Assembly (NCBI GenBank): GCA_014898425.1
Contig: RCSZ01000001.1
Span: 3,968,001 to 4,032,000 of the forward strand
Length of the DNA stretch: 64,000 nt
Direction of reading: 5' to 3'
Source: Botryotinia globosa
Taxonomy: Eukaryota; Ascomycota; Leotiomycetes; Helotiales; Sclerotiniaceae
This document shows, piece by piece, positions 1 through 10,824 of this stretch (positions are counted from its first letter, which is position 1; each line of letters begins with the position of its first letter). The translations under genes and the position numbers were made by a program. Under the pieces are notes generated by a model that had not been told where the DNA came from, searched no databases, and worked only from the letters and a program-made list of their open reading frames with translations.

Positions 1-491
1 ACCGAAACAAAGTATCAAGTAAGTGTAGTTTGGGATCAGGGACAGGATATAGAGTCTAAAGGTGCTTCAAGTTTTGTCAGGACGTCTCCTTTCAAAGCTC
101 AAAGGCACCTAAAGATTCAACACGAGTCGACACGATCGATTATACCGCAGGTAACTGTGTGTTCTTGGTGCTGAGTCTCTTCGTATGGTTTGTCGATATT
201 GAGCTTTCAGCAGACGGGGATCGAGACGTTGGAATCATTCATCTGCCCATTGGAGCTGAATCCACCTTGGGAGAGCCACTCCCAAGGCTTCCTGGCTCCC
301 TCTGGGCAGGTTGAATATTTCCTCGTAATCGACGGTTTTGCCTCGTTGCTCGGAAGATTCGCATCATGTGTTAGACATGCTGATCTAGCGGACAATCTAC
401 TGTCTGCAGATATCTTCAAGTCAGTTACTGCGCTTTGTACAAGGAAGTCTAGGGAATGGCGTGGCAACTGACTTTGGATGTATAAATTTAC
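1..491. other. window edge, no gene supported
   Basis: Short open frames of 86-93 codons occur on both strands (207-467 and 190-471), but neither resembles a known family and they overlap each other. A GT-AG exon of a gene lying mostly outside the window cannot be excluded. Nothing else is supported here. Confidence 0.4.
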
Positions 492-1872
492 CTATGGAGA
501 TTCCTCAGTTGGGCCAGGAAAAAGAGGTATGTCAGATGTATCCCACAAGCGGCGATTAGACTTATAAGTTTTGGGTGGGTCCGGTGACTTGGTGGTGACT
601 GATGGTGAGGCGTATCTGAGAGGGACGGAAGAGCCGGTTCTCTGGATTCGTCATTGTATCAGCAAAAGAAAATTAAGAGTAGCCTCTAGGAGCCCTTCAA
701 GGTTGCAGTGAGAATATTCTTACCTTTGGATTTGATGACCTCGAGCCTCCGTCAGACGATTCTTCAGGTACTTCGCTCATTCTCATATCTTCCGGAACAA
801 CTTCAATGGACTCGATAACAGTGTCGCAGTCCTTGACGACATTATTACGGCGATCCTCCAAAACTTTCTGCAACTCGGCCGCGGTTTCGTCCGCGAGCTG
901 CTTCCGCTTTGCTGCCAGCTCCTCATCTGTAAAAAGCGGTTTACCAGGATTAACAGATATAAATTCAGGAGTCTAAGCAAAGTTAGCAGAAGCATTCATC
1001 CCTCAAGACGAGGGAAATCTCACTTTTCGGCCCTCAAACAGTACATAAGAAGCCTGGTTAACGTCTATAGCTTTGAGTGTCTTGTATTTGGCCTCAAGTG
1101 TATCGTATTTCTCTTGTAATTCGGCAAGCTCCGTTTCCTGTATTGCCACAACAGTACATTGCTCTTCGAATTCAGTCTTGACTGCTTCGTGTTCGGATTC
1201 GAGGGTTTTATATTTCACTTGTGACTCAGCCGTAGCTGCCTCAAGCTTGGTTTCAAGAGTCTTGTATTTCTCTTGCAAAATATGATAGCTTTCAAGACCG
1301 CCAGAACTTCTTTCTTTCCAATATTCGGCATCTGAACGGTGCTTCTCAATTGTGTCCTTTAGCTCTACCTCACGAGCAGCATCCTCGACGTAGAGTTCAT
1401 CTCTGACCTCAAGCTTGATTGTTAACCTCATTATTTCTTCATCTTTCTGCTGGAGAAGTAGTTTGAGACTTTCAAGATATTGCTCCTTCAAAACATCCTG
1501 AGAAGTTGTGGACGTGGTATTTTGGGCGACTGGATCAACCATGTGGTGATCATTAGTAGCAGGTGAAGGAGAAGAATGACCGCGAGGGTCATCAGATAGA
1601 CCAACAGAGACATGGCCAGTGGAGCCTTCGACGCGCGAAGTTGTAAACAAGATTGGCTTAGATTTACCTTCGCTTTTGTGTTGGGGATAGTCGATTGACT
1701 TTTTGGAAGGAGTGATCGGGGACTCCTCGCGTCTAGTACGCTTGGTGGGTTGCTGCTCATCGTTGTTGTCGAGCTCGATGTCATGCTTGCGAGTGTCTCT
1801 TGGCGATGACGAAGTGGAACCCTGTGTGCGGCGAGCATCTCTAGAAGCTGTATTGTTGGTAGTGAAATCCAT
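492..1872 (-). CDS. coiled-coil protein of unknown function
   Basis: Model: complement(492..641, 724..972, 1024..1872), 415 residues, all joints in phase 0. The start is the ATG at 1872, giving MDFTTNNTAS; an upstream in-frame ATG at 1968 exists but would add a hydrophobic, unlikely leader. The first intron has donor GTGAGA and acceptor TTTGCTTAG with a GCTAAC branch. The second has donor GTAAGA and acceptor AATCCAG with GCTGATA upstream. If the second intron is not removed, the protein ends at 697-699 instead. Residues 1-125 are polar and low in complexity, with a KRTRREE basic patch that could be a nuclear signal. Residues from about 150 to 275 form a long heptad-like coiled coil with repeated EKYKTLE/KYKTLES blocks. 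The tail is proline- and serine-rich. I recognise no domain family; a nuclear or structural scaffold role is only a guess. Confidence 0.7.
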
Positions 1873-3113
1873 CTTGGCAATGTGTAGGATGATCTGTCGA
1901 ACAAATGTGTGACTTCTAGAATTTACTAGTAATAAGTAGAGGAAATTTGAAAGGACGGACAGTTTCAAAGAGTTGTTGAGATTTGAATGTTTTTTGGACG
2001 TAATTACTTTGTAATTGTTGCAGGTCCAGATTCTAAAAAGTGCGAGCGAGATTATATCAAATCATGAATTTCGAAGCTGCCGTATCAATTTTTAGTGGAG
2101 CCAAAAATATATAAGGTTATGCGAATTGAACGCGTAAAATCAAGGACGATTAGCGAAGTCTCATTTTACTCATTATTACAATGTAAGTGAATTTTCGAGA
2201 TTCAACTAATTCCAAGATTACTTTCATGATTTTGTCTGCATTTTTCAAGCCACTCCAGCTATCAATTATGGTCAAGAAATAATAAGAGCTAGGTACCCAG
2301 GTATGAACTCCAGCTGCTCCACTATACATGGACATTCTCAAGACTCTCAAGACTCTCAAGACTCTCATAACTACAAGTTGCCGCTTCTAGAGAACCGCGG
2401 AAAACAATCAGTTCAGTCGATACCTCGGAGACCTTGAAAGGGTCTAGTGTGGAATCATCCTCTCTAAATTCACTTCTGAAGTGACTGCAAGACCGAAAGT
2501 ATGGCGTAGAGTTTTAGAATGTTGATCCCTTCTTTCAGAAAATAGGTATGCTAAGACACGCAGAAGGTCGACGTTCTTGGAGAACAATAGTAATTAGTAA
2601 GAAAAAGCAAATTGATTTCCGTATGAGAATATACTACAGCCAATCGACAATTCTGCAAGCATTAACGAATGATAAGATGAATGGAGTGCACATGATCTGC
2701 CTCCCTCTTATTTGAAGGATGCATAATCCGGAACTTGCCACTGGGGAGTAGAATAGGAGGTATTGCCATCCATGTAATTTATTGAATATCCTCAGGCGAT
2801 TCAGAGCTGGGCAAAACTGACTTCACCTTAGATCATGCCGCTTTCACAAACGGGATAATTCGAAGCCCATTGGGACAATACTTTCATCTCTGTAACAAAC
2901 CCAGTGAAAGATGCCTTACGTATCCTCAACGAACAACATCAGTACCAAGTTCTGATAATGTATTTGAATGAAGCTTTTAGTACCGATTTCTCATGGATAA
3001 TGATTCTGCCTAATCTAACCCAAGAATGGTAACCCTGATACGCACAACTTCTTTCGTTCATTTCTCCCGTGATAGCAACTCGAGAAAATGCCAGTAGCAT
3101 TCAAACAATCGCC
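1873..3113. other. intergenic, no gene seen
   Basis: AT-rich sequence upstream of the coiled-coil gene. It contains a short 9-bp tandem repeat near 2334-2369 and no recognisable coding or RNA signal. Confidence 0.5.
2334..2369. repeat. 9-bp tandem repeat, about 4 copies
   Basis: The unit ACTCTCAAG is repeated about four times, the first copy with one mismatch. It lies in non-coding DNA. Two other loci in this window carry 9-bp tandem units of different sequence (47987-48088 and about 63052-63085). Confidence 0.8.
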
Positions 3114-3575
3114 TCACATTGCACGAGACATCCAATTGGCGGTCATAAGGGACAAGCACAACTTCCAAGCGCAACAGCCGTGGTCCATGCTGCTCTCATC
3201 TCCATCATCACCACCACAGAAAGGACTCTTGATGAGTACTTTCGAACCATTGGCATCCGTCGATCCTCGGCTTCTGAGTGTATCATCTCGTTCCATTTTG
3301 TCTGAAGTGTCTTCCATATATAGAGGCTCCCAGATAGGCATGTGTGAGCGACGTTCTTGACTGCCAACCGAATCTAGACGGGGCATATGCATGGTATTGA
3401 AAGGTGTTAGATTAGCTTGCCGCTCAGAACTATGCGAAATAAAAGGCGAATCACGGGCCCATGGTTTAGGATCTCGTCGAGGACCTGGTCTGGTTTCTTG
3501 ATGTGCAGATATGACGGTTTCATCGTCAGAGGATAGGGAGTTGGAGCGATGGCCTTGAAGGATCATCATCGCCAA
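3114..3575 (-). CDS. possible small hypothetical protein
   Basis: A 153-codon frame from ATG 3575, polar and rich in Ser, Arg and Asp (for example SLSSDDETVISAHQETRPG). It contains no signal peptide, membrane segment or known motif. Length and composition are compatible with a small intronless gene or with the last exon of one, but conservation cannot be judged here. An overlapping antisense frame at 3088-3360 is less protein-like. Confidence 0.25.
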   Translation of the reverse strand: MAMMILQGHRSNSLSSDDETVISAHQETRPGPRRDPKPWARDSPFISHSSERQANLTPFNTMHMPRLDSVGSQERRSHMPIWEPLYMEDTSDKMERDDTLRSRGSTDANGSKVLIKSPFCGGDDGDESSMDHGCCAWKLCLSLMTANWMSRAM

Positions 3576-4174
3576 TGGCTTATTGAATCGACTTGATAAT
3601 GCGATTCAAATAGCGACAAGCAATTGGGAATATCGATGTATCGCGAAGTGGTTAATAAAAAGTCTTTTGGAGTACTTGATACGTTAGACCATGAAACAGA
3701 ATGTGAAGGCCACCGGAAAAGTGATCAACCTTATCGACAAATATTCATACCGGTTCAATAAGTGTATCTTGCAAGCGTTTGAACTAATTATGGGTTATTC
3801 ATGTTACCAGATATGAGGGATACCTTCAAACTTGTGTCAAGAAGTCAAGTGAAGTATTAGCAAAACTACGAACTTCTGGAAACTGCTATGGGCGTCCATG
3901 ACTACTTTGGAAGGCGCTCTACGGATACGTCCTGCCAGATATTATCATAACTATCTTTTCACCTTTGTTATAAGCAGATCTTTTACTATAGATTGAGGAA
4001 GGTCGAGTCTTCCACAATTTAAACATCAAATCCTTGACATTGAAGCACGTATATGACTAATTTGATCTCCACACACCCATTTGACTCCACACATCTCCGC
4101 CCACAAAGCATAAGTAATATATACTCAAAATTCAGACCCATCGTCACGAAATGAAGTAAAGAATCATCTCAAAA

Positions 4175-4246
4175 GCTTCTATAGTCCAATGGTTAGGATT
4201 CCACCCTTCCAAGGTGGAGGTCGGCGTTCGATTCGCCGTGGTTGCA
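4175..4246 (+). tRNA. tRNA-Gly (anticodon UCC), possibly degenerate
   Basis: The 72-nt sequence folds as a tRNA. The D stem is GTCC/GGAT. The anticodon stem is CCACC/GGTGG around the loop CTTCCAA (anticodon TCC). The T stem is CGGCG/CGCCG around TTCGATT. Box A (TAGTCCAATGG) and box B (GTTCGATTC) are present, and a T5 pol III terminator follows at 4252-4256. There is no intron. The acceptor stem GCTTCTA/TGGTTGC has two adjacent U-U mismatches (positions 3-70 and 4-69) and one G-U pair, which is unusual for a functional tRNA. It may be a tRNA pseudogene or a copy with a repaired or tolerated stem. Confidence 0.85.
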
Positions 4247-4251
4247 TTTAC

Positions 4252-4256
4252 TTTTT
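4252..4256 (+). terminator. pol III terminator of tRNA-Gly
   Basis: A run of five T residues begins six bases after the tRNA 3' end, the usual RNA polymerase III termination signal. Confidence 0.75.
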
Positions 4257-5812
4257 GGCTTTTCTTGCTAAGTGATTTCCACACATCCAATCACAGGCGA
4301 AATGTGGCTTACCCATTTCTACACATTTGCCGGAAATAGCAATTTCGGTGTGTGTTTGTTTTGGAAATACATAGATGCTCGATTCATGAATCGTGTTTTG
4401 TTGGTCTGTGGCTTCGTTTTCTCGCTTGATCGCAAAGGGTGGGGTCACGAAATAGGGGATGCATCTATATCCACGGGTGTGGAGTGACTATTCTAGTGTC
4501 GGGACAATTCATACCACCTCTTTACATAGCGATACAATTCTAAAATTTAGCTGTACACGAATCCGGCAACAAGGAATAGATTATTATTTCTCCGGGACGT
4601 GTTCCCTGAAGGTTTTCTTCAAAATTGACTGCTTTGAAAACTCTCAGCACCGACTGCTGCGGTATCGCCGAAGTGTGTGGGATTGGTAGTTTGTTTGTCT
4701 CATCGTTTGATTTTTTACCTAACTTTATGTGGTGTTTTAAGCTGACTTCAGCTTCGACATATCGCCGTCCTTCATTTTCTTGAATTCCGACGTTCAGATT
4801 TCTGACATTGCTGGTTTCGGCATCAGGATATCTTACCCTGTGTAGAACATGGTATGTGTGAGCCATTTATATTTCATGAGGAACTTCTAGGTATGGGCAT
4901 ATCGGTAATTTGACACATGTTCAAGTTCAACATGAGTAACATATTTAGGGACTGCACAGTACATTTGTTACTAACAACATTATGAACTACACGTGGGAAC
5001 TAAGATTGAGTCTTCAATACTGATTATTTATATTTAAAGCTCTCTGTTGCACCGGAGGGAACTAGTTGTGAAGTTCTTTATCAATTATCCTGATGGCTGT
5101 ATGTTCTGCCTTTTTTTAAAAGCTTGTTTGAGGGGTGCGCAGCTCCAGGCGAGCTCTAAATAGCTTAATGATCCAAGAAACTGATAATATTGGATTCAGC
5201 ATGTCCTATTATTCCTGGTGAACCAACATTCTTTTTTAAGAAACACTATACCCCGAAATATTGGCCCTTCACTTCAATGGTTAATCAATAAACGAGAACA
5301 TGCTAATTTTCGGACTATGCGTGAGAGTTAGATATTCATTAAGCACCCTTGAATCCCGAGACCCACCTGCATGTCTAGATTATGATTACTTATGCTTCAG
5401 GCCACATCTCGCATTCAAGCGTCCGGCATTCATGTCTGAAGATTCACACAAATCTTGCTCAACATCATTTCCCAACTTGTCTTTTCGTGGCGTGGTTCGT
5501 TGACTAGGTATCGCACGGTGTTTCTCAAAACAGCTCAAAAGGAGTAATTCACTTTCCGCTCACCACTTCAAATCTGGCTTGGAGTTTATCTCGCGAGGTT
5601 TGGCGAATTGGTCTTTGGCTCCTCGGGGTCCTTATAAACTCGCACTAAACCTTCTCCAAAACTTTTCCTTCTTCAATCACAACATTTCTCTCATCCATCA
5701 TTCGGAACCAAAAACAGTCAAATTCTCAACATTGATCAATTTGAATCCACAACTTCATTCTTTCCATTATAAGGTCTTCTCGTTCGCTGAGTCCTAATTT
5801 CACCTCTTCGAA
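4257..5812. other. intergenic, no gene seen
   Basis: Short frames exist (for example 4540-4866 on the minus strand) but none resembles a protein family. The last 200 bases probably hold the promoter of the secreted-protein gene; a TATAAA lies about 180 bp upstream of its ATG, in CCTTATAAACTCG. Confidence 0.5.
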
Positions 5813-6373
5813 ATGTCTCTTCTCAACAGTCTCATTATTTTTGTAATCTCTATCTTCTCGCTCCTTCCTACTGTCATGGGAAATAGCTTGCAATTTCTGT
5901 CTCAAGACAACATCGAACGCACCATCTTCTTCACCCCAAATGCCGGCTCTGCTGAAGTTTCCAGCTTCTTTGTTCCAGCGGCTTCTGCGAACACAAATGC
6001 AGTTGTTCGCTTTCCTCAAGGGTAAGTCTACCACCCAATGAAATATCAAGCCTTCATGTTACTAATGAAAATCAACATTAGCTGGAGCGGCTCCTTCAAA
6101 GCTATTCTTTCAGGAGAAACCCCAGACGTTCCCAAGATCACTGGTGAAATTACATTCCAGGGCTGGCAAGGAGAAACTTACTACGCTGTTTCTGCTGTTC
6201 AGAATTGTTGCGATAACTCGGGAATTCGATCTCTAGCTTCCCAATTTACCAGCCCTGTATCTGGTTGCATTATAGCACCATTTCCCTGTACTGATTCTTA
6301 CTCCAGACCTGGTAATATTCAGGTCAAGAGTTCCCCGCATGTAGATTTTATGTGTCTCTTGGGTGAATTCTAG
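5813..6373 (+). CDS. small secreted protein, thaumatin-like/'DNase1' family
   Basis: Model: join(5813..6021, 6082..6373), 166 residues. The 60-nt intron has donor GTAAGT and acceptor AACATTAG. Splicing through a GG|C codon gives FPQGWSGS and keeps the frame. Residues 1-22 form a hydrophobic signal peptide ending near TVMG. The mature protein contains FTPNAG, FQGWQG, CCDNSG and a C-terminal FMCLLG segment. This pattern matches, from memory, small fungal extracellular beta-rich proteins annotated as 'DNase1' or thaumatin-like. About five cysteines suggest disulfides outside the cell. Enzymatic DNase activity has no support in the sequence. It is a candidate apoplastic protein. Confidence 0.8.
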
Positions 6374-7741
6374 TTGTTGTCAGTGTAAGTCTTCTAATTC
6401 TTCAAACGCAAATTTCTTATCGTTCTGCTTAAGTTATTCGCACCCAAATATTACCGAGCTAATAGAGAGATCTCTAGTTGATCGAAGGCAATCCTAGTAT
6501 CGAAGGATTTCCGGGAGACAGTAAACACGTCTGGAATTGTGGTAGCATGGACAATACGAATCTAGCGAGACCAGGAATTCATCGGTAATGAAAAGTGGCA
6601 AAAGTTGCATTATGGAGCTGGCTCCAATAATGTAATTATTATTTCAGTCTTCTAATAGCATTTAATACTCAAAAATCAAGTGTTGTTATAATCATAACAG
6701 GTGCAGACCCCTGTGCTTGTTGAATGATGTTGCTTTGATTCATGTGCCTGTTTAATGCCTACTCGCAAAGAATCTTTGAGTGAAAGTTTTCATAAAAACG
6801 AGACTAAAGTATCGTAAACCCCACGTGAGACTTCTCATCAGGATAGCAGTGTATTAATCGCATGAATTTTTATAAACATCTATTTTGGTTTGTTCCCACA
6901 CTGCATTCTATGCCGTGGCTTTAATGTTGCATCAAGATATAGTTTCGTCCTTTCAATGGAGATTGGTAGTTTCATGACAGAAGAGGTGGGGTTTTACGTA
7001 CCTGTCATTTTTCCTTCAATATTGTAAGATTACAAGCTTTTGGCTCGATTTTGCAGATGATTTTACGGCGATTTTACTGAAACCTCACGTCGAGTGATCT
7101 CCTAATTAGCTTTCTCCTTTTGTTTTTGATTAATTCATAGAACGCTACAGGTGTTGGAAACCAACTAAAAACGAGTATTCTGGGGCATTTTAGATGGCAA
7201 GCATCTGAGGATGTGGTTCGTATTGATATTGTTACATTTGGCTGGCTGTTAAGTACTGAGGCTGATAGGGAGTGATGGTGGAATCTTGATGGAGCTCGAG
7301 AATGATCCAAGGGAACACTCACAAAGACCAAAACACAGTTCGATTATTACATTGACTCTTTACGTAGATTTGCTCAGTATGTTTCAAATAGTAATACACA
7401 CCTTGGTAGCTTTATGCCACTTATAATCCTTGATCGACAGTCATCCACGTCAAGATTGAGAAATTAATCCTGACTTCATGATTCACTCTATAGGATAAAC
7501 CACGTTGTGGCAATACTGAATCCTCGTTGTATATCAAAGAAATACTTTCTTCGACCAGGCTAATATACACCGTAGTTTAAACCTCTTCAAAAGATAACAG
7601 AGACTGTTGAAGCTGGTTTTTTACCTTATGATACGGTGGTTGCGACTTTCCTACATCTAGCCAGAATAGTCTCAAAGTTATTCTTGAGTAAGTTTGATCT
7701 CAGATTGTTACAAGTTTGGTCTTATTCGAGGATTTTAAGCC
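6374..7741. other. intergenic, no gene seen
   Basis: About 1.37 kb of AT-rich sequence with only shadow-length frames. It must contain the 3' end of the secreted-protein gene and the promoter of the kinase gene. Confidence 0.5.
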
Positions 7742-9085
7742 ATGGAGTCTCAAGAATTCACAACCACCAGCCCTTATTTCTATCATCCTGGCCAGAAAAA
7801 GGAAATGTTATACTCTGTTGAATCACTGGAGAGACTTGACTTACCAGAGCCACACCAGATAACGAAGAAATGTGATGTCAGTCAAACTACCACAAAAACG
7901 ATCACTATAGCTATCTCGGGGTGTAGCTCATCAGGCAAGACAACGTTAGCATTACTACTTTCAGAGATCTTCTCATCTTATACAACCACAAAACACTCGA
8001 CAGGCAAAGAATCTCCACATACATCCAAGGAAAATAATCTAGGCGATGCAAAAGCTACACATCCCTTTACAACCATAATCCATCAGGATGCTTTCTTCAT
8101 TCCGAAAGCTGACTGTCCATTGGTCCAATTCAACAGTGGTCCTAAGGACGAACATTTTATTAAAGAGAGTCTTGCTCAAAAGAACGAGAATCCAGTCTAT
8201 TTCTACGCCCGAACTGGCACGAATGGGAAAGAAACTGTGCAGATCACCGGACCAAATACTGATTGTATGGAAGCGGTCAACTTTGGCAATCTACTTCAAA
8301 TTGTTCAAGCTGCACAGGCCAGTAATGCCGAGTCAGAGTTGTGTGTTCAGTACAAAGATGACGCAGACAAGAAGGGACTGATTGAGCAATATTCCGGGGT
8401 CATCGAAAGCATGCGCAGAAGGGTTGGGGAGCATTTGGCCTTGGGAACAGGCAGTCGTATGAGAAACGATATTGTCACAGGCAATAACTATGGATGGGTC
8501 TTCGTCGAGGGATTTCTTTTATTCAGCAAAGCTTTGGCTTCTGACGACAGAAGCTCATGGCTGGATGCACTCTCAGAGGTCGAGGACCGTTGTGCAGGGC
8601 GATCAGAAAATGTACGACAAAAATTCAAGAGAGAAGCTGCATTGAAGGAGAGTAAAGTTATGAGAGTGAAGGAAGAGAAAGTTACGGCAAAGGCGGCTTT
8701 GATGCAAGAATTTGATATCAAACTATTCTTGCCTACTAGCAAGGAAGTCGCTAAAGAGAGGAGACTGAGCAGGTTCCCATACATCGACTTTCCAGCTGGT
8801 GGAAGATTTCCTGGACAGATGTGGAAGTCAGAAGGATACTTTGAAGAAGTTGTTTGGAAGGGCTATGAAGATTCATTCGATTGGCTGTTAAGAGAGACCG
8901 GAAAGGAGAATGTCGACGGCGTTTTTGTTAGAACTACTGTCGATGACACAGTTGAGAATACTGTCTACTGGGCAGTTGATATTATTCTTCAATTTCTGAA
9001 CGCAGGCAGCGAGGTGGTGTCGAAAGACAACACTCGAGGATTTGAGATCACACGTACTTATCTCGGACCGGAGGGGGGTTTCTGA
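7742..9085 (+). CDS. nicotinamide riboside kinase-like P-loop kinase
   Basis: Intronless, 447 residues. The Walker A motif is ISGCSSSGKTT (residues about 59-68), followed by a kinase core with HQDAFF (113-118), FVEGFLLFSKAL, and a lid region with KERRLSRFPYIDFP and GGRFPGQMW. These are hallmarks of the uridine kinase/nicotinamide riboside kinase (Nrk1) branch, which phosphorylates nicotinamide riboside to NMN in NAD salvage in the cytosol. The protein is nearly twice the usual Nrk1 length of about 240 residues. The extra length comes from a 50-residue N-terminal extension and long inserts between the P-loop and the lid, including a charged coiled stretch near residues 280-320. Such lengthening is common in filamentous fungi, but substrate choice cannot be read from sequence. 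The start is the first ATG in frame and precedes a sensible sequence. Confidence 0.88.
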   Translation: MESQEFTTTSPYFYHPGQKKEMLYSVESLERLDLPEPHQITKKCDVSQTTTKTITIAISGCSSSGKTTLALLLSEIFSSYTTTKHSTGKESPHTSKENNLGDAKATHPFTTIIHQDAFFIPKADCPLVQFNSGPKDEHFIKESLAQKNENPVYFYARTGTNGKETVQITGPNTDCMEAVNFGNLLQIVQAAQASNAESELCVQYKDDADKKGLIEQYSGVIESMRRRVGEHLALGTGSRMRNDIVTGNNYGWVFVEGFLLFSKALASDDRSSWLDALSEVEDRCAGRSENVRQKFKREAALKESKVMRVKEEKVTAKAALMQEFDIKLFLPTSKEVAKERRLSRFPYIDFPAGGRFPGQMWKSEGYFEEVVWKGYEDSFDWLLRETGKENVDGVFVRTTVDDTVENTVYWAVDIILQFLNAGSEVVSKDNTRGFEITRTYLGPEGGF

Positions 9086-9382
9086 AGTCTCGTAAATTAG
9101 TGAGGACCGCACACTTGGCATCTAGGCAGTAAGGGGAGTTGTATTGGTATTTGATATATAAGATAAACAAGATTCCTCTAATACCAGCGGCATTTCATAG
9201 ATATTAATAACAATCAAAAGTCGTAAAAGCGTTCGTTCCAAACTCGCTATTGCACAGTGTTGAAGTTATGTATGGTTGTTATTGGAAAAAATGGCAGCCT
9301 TGCGCAAAAGGCTACAATTTCTGGTATCCAAACCTCAACGACGTCGCAACTTACATTCCCTCATTTCTTTCAACTAGCAACC

Positions 9383-10387
9383 ATGTCACACCTTTATAAT
9401 CCTCTTGCAACAGCCCAACAATTATACCAAAATACCTCAAACAACAGACTTCCATCTGAACTTCAAGACAGCATCCGGTTTTATGCCGCACGACTTACAC
9501 AAGCCGCAGGCATTCTGCTTGGCCTTCCCCAAGATATCACAGCTCAAGCAAATGTTCTTCTCTACAGATATTGGCTTGTGGATGACTTGATGCAATATGA
9601 ATATAGCGTACGTGATAAATTGGAAGTCTGCCATTGATTTGTTGGAATAACATGCTCTCAGGATGTCTCAGCAGCTACCCTCTACCTAACTGCTAAAGTA
9701 TCCGCGTCTCCTCGATCCTTTCGTAGCATAACGAATGTATATGCTTATCTCCTCTCTCAATCCGCAAGTCTCACCAATTCTTGCGTGCCCGAAAACATTC
9801 CCTCGTCGTACTATCTTTCCGAATCTGCGTACATAACCTACCGCACAAGACTCCTCAACATTGAAGGCCAAGTCTTGAATGCTCTGGGTTTCAACACACA
9901 CGTCGCTCTGCCCCATCCTCTCGCAATTACGTATCTCCAAACTCTCGATATATTTTCACCGGCACATAAAAATGGCAGTGGCAAAGCGGTCGCGAAGAAG
10001 ACAATACAATATCTAAACACAGCGTTGCTCAGCCCGCAGATGCTATATTTGACACATCAGCCATGCGCATTAGCAGTGGCGGCAATATACCTAGCAGCAA
10101 AGGAAGAGGGGATCAAAATGCCAGAAGATGAATGGTGGGAGGTGTTTGATGTTGAGAGGGAGGAATTAGGGTTCTTGGTAGTTGGGATGAGGAGTTTAGA
10201 GGGCGTGGCACGGAGGGGGAAAGAAATATTTGGAGAGAAGATGATGATCGCTAAAGATGATATTATGGAAGAACTGGGGAAACGGGGGCTGGGACCAAGC
10301 AATGGGAAGAGTAATGGTCATAGCAAGAAGATCGACGAAGAGGATGAAATGATGAAATTGATGGATGAGAGGATGGAAGATTCATAG
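9383..10387 (+). CDS. cyclin domain protein, cyclin L/K-like
   Basis: Model: join(9383..9607, 9662..10387), 316 residues. The intron has donor GTACGT and acceptor CTCTCAG, and joining gives QYEYS-DVSAATLYLTAKV. The N-terminal cyclin box contains SELQDSIRFYAARLTQAAGILLGLP, the DVSAATLYLTAKVSASPRS helix, and a second repeat with QPCALAVAAIYLAAKEEGI. This arrangement is typical of transcriptional cyclins (C, H, K, L, T). ILLGLPQ and the AAKV segment fit cyclin L, a partner of Cdk11-type kinases in splicing and transcription. The charged C-terminus (DEEDEMMKLMDERMED) is short and lacks the RS domain of animal cyclin L. An earlier in-frame ATG at 9257 is less likely because it adds 42 unrelated residues. 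Confidence 0.85.
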
Positions 10388-10824
10388 ACCTTCCAAAATG
10401 CGGAAGGATTGAATCGCAAGATGGAAATTGGCCATTTCATCGTGTGAAGGTCACCGAACCGCCCCCGAACTTATGATCTTTACAATCATATAAATGTATA
10501 TTTGTCGATCATGCGGGGATGCAATATAACCTTGACGAAAGCTATGTATGCTTTCCTGCTGCCAACGCAGAAACCAGCCAGAAAAGCCAAGACAAAGAAA
10601 TCATCTCAAAATTTACGATATCGCTGGCTATAAATGAAATCATAGGGATAGGAGCCAACGACCAGCAACAAGCATACTGGTCAGGAATACTGCTACATAT
10701 TTAATTCAAAAACTAGTGTCAACTTATCAACCAAATTGATTGATTTCTATCGCCTTCATTATCCCAGCCCCTTTTCCTATATTATTCGCTTGATTGACTT
10801 GTGCAAGTGTAGATTGTTCCACAT
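10388..10824. other. short intergenic region
   Basis: Lies between the convergent cyclin gene and the Pth11-like remnant. I see no gene or repeat; it presumably holds both 3' ends. Confidence 0.5.
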
